DNA of 9,660 nt from Chlorobiota bacterium. GTDB taxonomy: Bacteria > Bacteroidota > Ignavibacteria > Kapaibacteriales > NICIL-2. The stretch lies in the NCBI GenBank assembly GCA_003695605.1, contig RFIK01000009.1, positions 1 to 9,660 of the forward strand, written 5' to 3'. Positions 1 through 5,628 of this stretch are shown here, piece after piece. Both the position numbers and the translations under genes were made by a program. The notes beneath the pieces are model-generated. The model was not told the DNA's origin and ran no database searches. It saw only the letters and a program-made list of their open reading frames with translations. Each line of letters starts with the position of its first letter. Positions within the stretch are counted from its first letter, which is position 1.

Positions 1-102
1 AAACCAGACGTCGTCGAGCGCGAACGCGCCAAGGAAGCAACTCTTGCCGACGCGCTGGAGAAAGTCCTCGCAAGTTTGCAGTACCTTTCGGAGTCTTCGT
101 GA
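1..102 (+). CDS. valS: Probable valyl-tRNA synthetase, C-terminal end (partial)
   Basis: The window opens inside a reading frame that starts at base 1 and ends with TGA at 100-102, giving the last 33 residues of a protein. The segment contains VVERERAKEATLADALEKV, a charged helix. It matches the typical end of bacterial ValRS, whose C-terminal coiled-coil arm usually ends with a VVxxERAKLxxxxxxLxxL pattern and contacts the tRNA elbow. The full enzyme would charge tRNA-Val in the cytoplasm. Its stop overlaps the next ATG (TGATG), so the thiolase is probably co-transcribed. The identification rests on 33 residues of a low-complexity helix, so another coiled-coil protein is possible. Confidence 0.55.
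   Translation, partial: KPDVVERERAKEATLADALEKVLASLQYLSESS
90..93 (+). promoter_or_regulatory. Shine-Dalgarno-like GGAG before the thiolase
   Basis: GGAG lies inside the end of the upstream gene, 8 bases before the ATG at 102 and 5 bases before the in-frame GTG at 99. The 8-base spacing favours ATG 102 as the start. It is one of the few SD-like motifs at a usable distance from any start in this window. Confidence 0.4.
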
Positions 103-1304
103 TGCACGAGGTGTATCTCTGCAATCCGCTTCGAACGCCGGTCGGGAAGTATGGCGGTGCGCTCAGTTCCATTCGCCCTGATGACATGGCAGCGATGGTG
201 ATGCGTGCCGTCGTCGAACGCGCCGATATCGATCCGGCTGCGATTGATGATGTCATCATGGGCTGTGCCAATCAAGCGGGCGAAGACAATCGAAACGTCG
301 CACGGATGGCTGTATTGCTGGCAGGATTTCCGCATCAGGTGCCAGCTGTGACGGTCAATCGGCTCTGCGCCTCGTCGTTGGAGGCAGTCATTGTAGCAGC
401 GCGCGCAATTCGAGCTGGGGAGGCAGATCTCATCATCGCTGGTGGTGTCGAATCAATGTCGCGTGCACCATACGTGCTGCCCAAGAACGTGAGCGGTCGC
501 GCAAGCTTTGGAAACCTCATCGCCTACGATACAGCGCTCGGCTGGCGCTTTCCCAATCCAGCGATGGAAAAACTCTTCCCGCTCGAGACAATGGGTGAGA
601 CAGCAGAAAATGTCGCAGAACGCTACCACATCAGCCGCGACGATCAAGATGCTTACGCGCTTGCCTCGCACCAGCGGACACTGGCAGCATATGCGGAGGG
701 GTTTCTGCAGGAGGAAATTCTCCCGGTGACGATCCGCGACGAAAAAGGCAATACCACAACGATCGAACGTGACGAAGGACCCCGCTCGGATACGTCACTG
801 GAAAAGCTCGCCAAGCTCCGTCCTGCATTCCGCCCGGATGGAACAGTGACAGCCGGGAACTCATCATCGCTCAACGATGGCGCCGGGGCACTCATCGTCG
901 CCAGTGAAGAAGCCGTCACGCGGCACAATCTCCGTCCGTTGGCACGCTATGTCGCTGGCCATGCAGCAGGCGTTGATCCGCGCTTTATGGGTATCGGACC
1001 AGTCGAGGCTATTCCTGGTGCACTCCGGAAAGCCGGCATTTCGATCGAGGAAGTTGATCTGTTCGAAATCAACGAGGCGTTCGCTGCGCAGGTGCTTGCC
1101 TGCCAACGGTTGCTCAATATCCCACTTGAGCGGCTCAACGTGTTCGGAGGAGCAATCGCAATCGGGCACCCGCTCGGTATGAGCGGCGTTCGCATTCTCG
1201 GGACGCTCATACGCGGTCTGCATTGGCGTGGCGGACGCTACGGCGTCGCTTCGCTGTGCATCGGCGTTGGCCAAGGGCTTGCTGCTGTGGTCGAACGTGT
1301 CTGA
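102..1304 (+). CDS. Thiolase family acyl-CoA acetyltransferase (PcaF/PaaJ-like)
   Basis: This is a 400-residue thiolase, the usual family length. It should catalyse CoA-dependent cleavage of a 3-ketoacyl-CoA, or the reverse condensation, in the cytoplasm. The acylated nucleophile is in VNRLCASSLEA (Cys89 counted from ATG 102). NEAFAAQ begins near residue 324. The base pair is His356 in IAIGHPLGMSG and Cys386 in LCIGVGQG. The CANQAGEDNRNVARMA block (about residues 55-70) and the GWRFPNP block (about 148-154) resemble beta-ketoadipyl-CoA thiolases (PcaF/PaaJ) more than acetoacetyl-CoA or FadA thiolases. No other aromatic-degradation gene is in the window, so the substrate is not settled. The start could also be GTG 99, which would add one Met; ATG 102 overlaps the upstream stop. 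The next gene begins 10 bases after the stop. Confidence 0.92.
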   Translation: MHEVYLCNPLRTPVGKYGGALSSIRPDDMAAMVMRAVVERADIDPAAIDDVIMGCANQAGEDNRNVARMAVLLAGFPHQVPAVTVNRLCASSLEAVIVAARAIRAGEADLIIAGGVESMSRAPYVLPKNVSGRASFGNLIAYDTALGWRFPNPAMEKLFPLETMGETAENVAERYHISRDDQDAYALASHQRTLAAYAEGFLQEEILPVTIRDEKGNTTTIERDEGPRSDTSLEKLAKLRPAFRPDGTVTAGNSSSLNDGAGALIVASEEAVTRHNLRPLARYVAGHAAGVDPRFMGIGPVEAIPGALRKAGISIEEVDLFEINEAFAAQVLACQRLLNIPLERLNVFGGAIAIGHPLGMSGVRILGTLIRGLHWRGGRYGVASLCIGVGQGLAAVVERV

Positions 1305-1314
1305 ACGTTGGAAG

Positions 1315-4056
1315 ATGACGCCGGAAGATCGGTTAGCTGCAGTGCTCGGACGCGAGCGTGTTTCAACTGCGCTGCTCGATCGTGTGGCGTATTCATCCGA
1401 TGCAAGCCTCTACCAACTCATCCCACGCGCTGTTGCACGGGTGCAGAGCATTACCGACGTCCAAGAACTGTTTGCGTGGAGCCGGCGGGAGCGCGTGCCA
1501 GTGACGTTTCGTGCTGCCGGGACAAGTCTTTCGGGACAAGCTGTAACGGACAACGTTCTGGCAGTAGTCGAGGGGTTCGACACATTCCACGTTGCGCCTG
1601 ATGGCAGCAGCGTTACTGCTGGTTGCTCGCTGCGTGGCGGATATGTCAATGCACGGCTCCGCCCGAATCACTGTCGCATTGGTCCGGACCCTGCTTCGAT
1701 TGATGCGTGTACGATCGGCGGTATCGTAGCCAACAACGCAAGCGGGATGTGCTGCGGCATTGCGCAGAACGCGTACCACACGTTGCGCGGGATGTCGGTT
1801 GTCCTGCTTTCGGGCCTTGTCCTCAACACGCGCGACATTGCCACTGCCGATGCGCTCCTTGCTGAGCGGGAACCTGCACTCTATGCTGGGCTTGCCACGC
1901 TGCGGGATGAAATTCGCGCCGATCGGGAGCTTACCGAACTGATTCGCCACCGCACGCGGCTCAAGAACACGATGGGCTATTCGCTTGCTGCATTCCTCGA
2001 CTACGATCGGCCAGCAGACATCCTCCAACACCTGATGGTCGGCAGCGAGGGGACGCTCGGATTTATCGCCGATGTAACACTGGCGACAGTTCCTGAGCCG
2101 CCGTTTGCGGCTACACTCCTTGCTGGGTTTGACTCCATCGCTGCTGCGTGCGATGCACTTGCTCCCTTCGATGACGTCGGCGCAGTTGCAATCGAGCTGA
2201 TGGACGATGCCACCTTGCGTGCGATTCGGCGCTATGCGAGCAAAGACGCAACGGTACGCTTGCCAGATACTGCGGCGCTCCTTGTCGAATGTCGAAGTGC
2301 TGATCCCGAGCACGCAAGCACGCTTGGTGCGATGCTGGCTCGTGTAGCGGAGCGGTGCAACGCGCGCGAGTATTTCCTCGCTGCCAATGACCGCGAGCGT
2401 ACCTTGCTTTGGCACCTGCGGAAAGGGGCAATGCCGAGTGTTGGTGCTGCGCGCAGACCAGGCAGTGCCCTCATCAACGAAGATGTGGCATTTCCCCGCG
2501 AGCAGCTTGCTCGTGCAGTTGCAGACCTTGGAGCGCTGCTTCACACGCACGGATTTGCAGATGCTGTGATCTTCGGGCATGCTCGCGATGGCAACATGCA
2601 TTTTGCCTTTTCGCTCGACTCTGGTAGGCTCGAGCGATACGAGGCATTCATGGATGCGCTGGCAACGCTTGTCGTGGAGCGTTACGATGGCTCGCTGAAA
2701 GCCGAGCATAGCACTGGACGGAACATGGCACCCTACGTAGAGCAGCAGTGGGGAGCAAAAGCAACGGCAATCATGTGGCGCATCAAGGAACTCTTCGATC
2801 CGGAGCATCTGCTCAATCGCGATGTCGTGCTCACGCGCGATCGGAAGCTCCACCTGCGGAACATCAAGACGCTACCGCCGGTGCATCCGCTCGTGGAGCG
2901 ATGCATCGAGTGTGGATTTTGCGAGCGTGTCTGCCCATCAGCGGGGTTGACGCTCTCGCCGCGTCAGCGCATCGTAGTACTGCGACAGATCGAGCGCTGC
3001 CGCATCGCTGGCGATCGCGATGCACTGCGGGTGCTCGAAGGTGGCTATCGCTATGCTGGAGAAGAAACCTGCGCAGCTGACGGACTCTGCATGCTGGCGT
3101 GCCCCGTGGGTGTTGACACCGGCACGATGACGCTCGCTCTGCGTGCAAGGCGACGGCTTCCGCTTGGAAAAGCGATTGCTGCAAGGTTCACCCGCGCATG
3201 GATTGCGAGCGTCGGTGCAGCGCTGAGTGCAGTGCGCTTGGCTGCTCATGTTTTCGGTGAGAGGCAGGTTCACACGCTGACGCGCTGGCTCTCAGATCGC
3301 CTCCATACTCCGGTCTGGCTTCCGACGATGGGCGTGCCCGATCGCATCGCGCTGCATCGGAGCACCGCTGCACAGCTGGTGTATCTCCCGTCGTGCATGG
3401 CATGCTTTGGTGGGAGAACGGGGGACATATCAATTTCGGAAGCGCTGTTTGCACTCGCACAGCGTGCCGTAGTGCCGATTGCTGTTGCATCATCTGCACG
3501 GAGGATCTGCTGCGGTCAGCCGTGGCATTCCAGTGGTGCAGATCATGCATTCCAACGAGTGCAGACGAAGTGGCTCCAGGCAGCGCATTCTGCAAGCGAC
3601 AGCGGACGCATCCCAGTTGTGCTCGATAGCTCTTCGTGCGCTCTTTCCCTTCGGCGGACACAATCGGGGCTTCGAATTCTCGATCCTGTCGAGGCAGTGG
3701 CACAGCTTGCGCCAGCAATTGCTCGGCGCGTTCGTGGTAGGTATCGCGTTGTGTTGCATCCTGGCTGCTCGCTCGAACGCCTTGGGCAGCGCGAGCATCT
3801 TGTTGGTTTACTTGAGCAGCTCGGTTGTGAAGTTGTCATCCCATTTCATGCAGGATGCTGTGGGATAGCGGGGGATCGCGGCTTACGGTATGCTAAGCTC
3901 CCGGTCAATGCGCTCATGCGCGAGGCAGTAGAGATCGCAAGTATTGATGCGGACTTCTACATCGCGGTCAATCTCCCGTGTCAGTGGCAGTTGGCGCACA
4001 CGACGGGAAAGCCGTTTGTGCACCTGTGGCAAGCGCTCGAGCAGATGACCCGATGA
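1315..4056 (+). CDS. Fused FAD-binding and Fe-S dehydrogenase (D-lactate/2-hydroxyacid type)
   Basis: A 913-residue protein that oxidises a D-2-hydroxyacid, most likely D-lactate, glycolate or D-2-hydroxyglutarate, and passes electrons through iron-sulfur centres, probably towards quinone at the membrane. The N-terminal PCMH-type FAD domain (about residues 35-260) shows FRAAGTSLSGQAV, IGGIVANNASGM and GSEGTLGF. The FAD-oxidase C-terminal domain carries the metal/substrate motif GHARDGNMHF (His422, His429) and KAEHSTG (Glu464, His465). A ferredoxin-like part follows with CIECGFCERVCP (Cys530/533/536/540) and CAADGLCMLACP (Cys586/592/596). Two cysteine-rich CCG repeats end the protein: PSCMACFGG (694/697) with ICCGQ (732-733), and HPGCS (818) with AGCCG (848-849). 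The layout is GlcD plus GlcF fused, as in YdiJ-type enzymes. In-frame codons upstream (GTG 1297, ATG 1228) would overlap the thiolase; ATG 1315 starts just before the conserved domain. No good SD is visible: GGAAG abuts the ATG. Confidence 0.88.
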   Translation: MTPEDRLAAVLGRERVSTALLDRVAYSSDASLYQLIPRAVARVQSITDVQELFAWSRRERVPVTFRAAGTSLSGQAVTDNVLAVVEGFDTFHVAPDGSSVTAGCSLRGGYVNARLRPNHCRIGPDPASIDACTIGGIVANNASGMCCGIAQNAYHTLRGMSVVLLSGLVLNTRDIATADALLAEREPALYAGLATLRDEIRADRELTELIRHRTRLKNTMGYSLAAFLDYDRPADILQHLMVGSEGTLGFIADVTLATVPEPPFAATLLAGFDSIAAACDALAPFDDVGAVAIELMDDATLRAIRRYASKDATVRLPDTAALLVECRSADPEHASTLGAMLARVAERCNAREYFLAANDRERTLLWHLRKGAMPSVGAARRPGSALINEDVAFPREQLARAVADLGALLHTHGFADAVIFGHARDGNMHFAFSLDSGRLERYEAFMDALATLVVERYDGSLKAEHSTGRNMAPYVEQQWGAKATAIMWRIKELFDPEHLLNRDVVLTRDRKLHLRNIKTLPPVHPLVERCIECGFCERVCPSAGLTLSPRQRIVVLRQIERCRIAGDRDALRVLEGGYRYAGEETCAADGLCMLACPVGVDTGTMTLALRARRRLPLGKAIAARFTRAWIASVGAALSAVRLAAHVFGERQVHTLTRWLSDRLHTPVWLPTMGVPDRIALHRSTAAQLVYLPSCMACFGGRTGDISISEALFALAQRAVVPIAVASSARRICCGQPWHSSGADHAFQRVQTKWLQAAHSASDSGRIPVVLDSSSCALSLRRTQSGLRILDPVEAVAQLAPAIARRVRGRYRVVLHPGCSLERLGQREHLVGLLEQLGCEVVIPFHAGCCGIAGDRGLRYAKLPVNALMREAVEIASIDADFYIAVNLPCQWQLAHTTGKPFVHLWQALEQMTR

Positions 4057-4676
4057 GATTGCCTCCACCACTGGATGAGCAGTACGAACATTACGCTGCT
4101 GCTATTGAACGCCGACTCGAGGAGTTCAAAGCGCCAAAGAGTACGCACGACATTTTCTACGAGTTCTGTTACTGCATTTGTACCCCGCAGAGCAAAGCGC
4201 GCAATGCATGGCAGGTGGTCGAAAAACTCCGTGCGGCGCAGTTCTACGAGCAGGGGTTCGATCCAACGCCTGTCTTTGCCAATCCAGCGCACTACATACG
4301 ATTTCACCGCACAAAAGCGCGTCGTCTCCTTGCGCTTCGCACACAGTTCGGCGCGATTGGCGCTGCACTTGCGCAGCAATCAACCTCCCAGGAGCTACGG
4401 CGCTGGATTGCGCAAAACGTCGCGGGTTTTGGACTCAAGGAAGCGAGCCACGTCCTCCGCAATCTTGGGCGCTTCGACGTCGCAATTGTTGATCGGCACA
4501 TCCTCCGCAACCTTGTGCGCTATGGTGTTCTCGCACGTGCAGAGCAACCACGGACGGAAGCTCAGTATCGAATAATCGAACGTGCATTTGTGAATTTCGC
4601 GCGCACATGCGGTATTGAACTTCAAGCACTTGATCTTCTGCTATGGGCAATCGAAACCGGCGAGGTTCTCAAATAG
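4053..4676 (+). CDS. ogg: Archaeal-type 8-oxoguanine DNA glycosylase/AP lyase (Ogg2)
   Basis: A 207-residue HhH-GPD enzyme of the Ogg2 family, which excises 8-oxoguanine opposite cytosine and nicks the abasic site by beta-elimination. The helix-hairpin-helix block is WIAQNVAGFGLKEASHVL (about residues 118-135), with catalytic Lys129 in GFGLKEASH. The general-acid Asp147 is in VAIVDRHILRNL. These positions, the total length of 207 and the C-terminal lysine agree with what I recall for Methanocaldococcus jannaschii Ogg (Lys129, Asp147, Lys207), where the terminal lysine helps recognise 8-oxoG. The family is commonest in archaea and thermophilic bacteria, and differs from MutM and from eukaryotic OGG1. 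The ATG overlaps the dehydrogenase stop (ATGA), indicating translational coupling; the longer in-frame start at 3978 lies inside that gene and is rejected. No SD is visible. Confidence 0.9.
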   Translation: MRLPPPLDEQYEHYAAAIERRLEEFKAPKSTHDIFYEFCYCICTPQSKARNAWQVVEKLRAAQFYEQGFDPTPVFANPAHYIRFHRTKARRLLALRTQFGAIGAALAQQSTSQELRRWIAQNVAGFGLKEASHVLRNLGRFDVAIVDRHILRNLVRYGVLARAEQPRTEAQYRIIERAFVNFARTCGIELQALDLLLWAIETGEVLK

Positions 4677-5185
4677 CGGCTAATGGTATTGCTGTGTACG
4701 TCACCAAACAATGCGCCTATGTTCATCCCAGTGGTGAGCGTTGCCGCCGGCTGACGACGTTGACGCATCCGTACTGTGCTCATCACACGCGCCTTGTCCA
4801 TGGTGTCGAAGTACGACCTTCGACGATCCCCGGCGCTGGCTTGGGACTGTTCGCGGTGCGGAGGATCCCCAAGGACACGTTCCTGTTTCACTACGATGGC
4901 GATCGGCTCTCTGTCGCAGAGTACAGCGAACGCTATGTGGAGCTTGGATTCGGACCGTACGCGATCGAGCTCAACCAGCGCACCGTAATTGACGCTCACC
5001 GCACCGATGCAGGCATTGCACGGTTCATTTGCTCATACCATGGCTCCGGCCGCAAACCGAATGTGCAGTATCTCAGCACGGGCAAATGTGTCGAAGTCTG
5101 GACGATCCGCACAATCGAGCCAGGCCAGGAGCTGCTTGCAGACTATGGGGAGGAGATGGCAAAAGCGTTAGGACTTCTGCGGTAG
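4643..5185 (+). CDS. Small SET-domain protein with N-terminal Cys/His motif
   Basis: A 180-residue protein, probably an S-adenosylmethionine-dependent protein lysine methyltransferase or a derivative of one; the target is unknown. The SET domain spans about residues 54-172: GAGLGLFAVRRIP (64-76, AdoMet-binding GxG), YAIELNQRTVIDA (106-118), ARFICSYHGSGRKPNVQY (126-143), and ELLADYGEEM (163-172) with the likely catalytic Tyr168. In most SET proteins the third block reads RFINHSCxPN, or RFIND followed by a G-x-G insert; here Asn-His/Asp is replaced by Cys130-Ser131. Upstream is a Cys24-x9-Cys34-x10-Cys45-x2-His48 pattern that could bind zinc. No post-SET CxC motif is seen. The chosen ATG overlaps the end of ogg by 34 bases; GTG 4694 is an alternative start that would still keep the Cys/His motif. 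The 3' end overlaps the convergent thioesterase by 18 bp. Confidence 0.85.
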   Translation: MGNRNRRGSQIAANGIAVYVTKQCAYVHPSGERCRRLTTLTHPYCAHHTRLVHGVEVRPSTIPGAGLGLFAVRRIPKDTFLFHYDGDRLSVAEYSERYVELGFGPYAIELNQRTVIDAHRTDAGIARFICSYHGSGRKPNVQYLSTGKCVEVWTIRTIEPGQELLADYGEEMAKALGLLR

Positions 5186-5590
5186 CGGAATGCCGTGCTG
5201 AGCGTAGGCGCGTGCGATCATCGTCTGGATGTGCTCCGATGGGAGCACAACCTGCGTTTGAGTCCCACGTGCGATTTCGATTGCTCCAGCACGGGCTGAG
5301 AACGAGCAAATGATGCGATTGCCTTCGCATTTTGTCACCGTCGCAGTGATGTCAACCCTCACACCGAGAGGACACATGCTCTGATGTTCCAACTCAATGC
5401 CTGCACCGAGCGCATTTTCGCCATCGTCGAAGTATGGTTCAATTGCTTTCCGTGCTGCAACCTCTGCATGGTAAGCAAGCCAGAAGGTCGAGTAGAGCGG
5501 ATGGATCGTGTGTCCATCGAGCGAAGCTGCCATGTCTGGGGTCGTGGTGACCGAGATCGTCACGCAGCTTGAGCGAACGCCGTCTTTCAC
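5168..5590 (-). CDS. FlK-like hotdog-fold acyl-CoA thioesterase
   Basis: A 140-residue cytoplasmic hotdog-fold protein, predicted to hydrolyse a small acyl-CoA thioester. The helix and following strand read STFWLAYHAEVAARKAIEPY (34-53) and LGAGIELEHQSMCPLG (61-76). Compared from memory with fluoroacetyl-CoA thioesterase FlK of Streptomyces cattleya, the catalytic triad Thr42/Glu50/His76 and Gly69 align without gaps to Thr35, Glu43, His69 and Gly62 here. The Phe36 lid residue becomes Ile29 and Arg120 becomes Gln113, so fluoroacetyl-CoA specificity is unlikely. The start is GTG at 5590, after an in-frame TAG 24 bases upstream; the first residues MKDGVR resemble the family's MKDG opening. The internal ATG 5533 is less likely because it would remove the first strand. 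It is the only - strand gene, divergent from mtaB across 38 bp. No SD is visible. Confidence 0.82.
   Translation of the reverse strand: MKDGVRSSCVTISVTTTPDMAASLDGHTIHPLYSTFWLAYHAEVAARKAIEPYFDDGENALGAGIELEHQSMCPLGVRVDITATVTKCEGNRIICSFSARAGAIEIARGTQTQVVLPSEHIQTMIARAYAQHGIPLPQKS
5230..5249. terminator. Perfect 8-bp hairpin downstream of the SET stop
   Basis: TGTGCTCC and GGAGCACA form an uninterrupted 8-bp inverted repeat around the 4-base loop GATG. It starts 45 bases after the SET stop and lies inside the convergent thioesterase gene. It could pause or end + strand transcripts, but no T-run follows on either strand, so it is not a classical intrinsic terminator. It may be a chance palindrome in coding sequence. 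Confidence 0.22.
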
Positions 5591-5628
5591 AGTGGCACTG
5601 ACAGAGAAGTGGACCTAATTTTGTAGCG
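5591..5628. other. 38-bp divergent intergenic region
   Basis: This is the only intergenic gap longer than about 10 bases in the window. It separates the start of the - strand thioesterase from the + strand mtaB start, so it must hold or overlap the control signals for both. It contains the TAATTTTG box described separately. I see no clear operator palindrome and no SD for either gene. Promoter elements for the - strand gene would have to extend into mtaB, where I could not find a convincing pair. Confidence 0.6.
5616..5623 (+). promoter_or_regulatory. Candidate TAnnTTTG promoter box before mtaB
   Basis: TAATTTTG matches the TAnnTTTG -7 box used by Bacteroidota housekeeping sigma factors. It ends five bases before the mtaB ATG, so transcription would start at or very near that ATG, giving a leaderless or nearly leaderless message. 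No good TTTG -33 box is visible 19-22 bases upstream, which weakens the call. The organism's membership of a lineage that uses this promoter type is itself an inference. Confidence 0.33.

Noticed and set aside
1228..1314. Upstream in-frame extension of the dehydrogenase starting at ATG 1228.
   Set aside because: It would overlap the conserved C-terminal thiolase sequence by 77 bases and adds residues not matching the family; ATG 1315 lies just ahead of the conserved domain.
1393..2853. Long open frame on the - strand (486 codons) antisense to the dehydrogenase.
   Set aside because: It has no recognisable domain, its sequence is rich in Cys, Arg and Ser as expected of a shadow frame, and the + strand frame holds a complete conserved enzyme.
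3011..3020. GCGATCGC-type palindromes such as the one near 3011 and 7646, considered as HIP1-like repeats.
   Set aside because: Only scattered copies were seen inside genes; no regular spacing or abundance like the cyanobacterial HIP1 repeat.
3978..4052. Longer in-frame start for ogg at 3978.
   Set aside because: It lies inside the dehydrogenase, and the 207-residue form from ATG 4053 matches the archaeal family length.
5384..5572. Small + strand open frame opposite the thioesterase.
   Set aside because: It is Cys-rich with no family signal, and the - strand frame carries a conserved hotdog domain with its catalytic triad.
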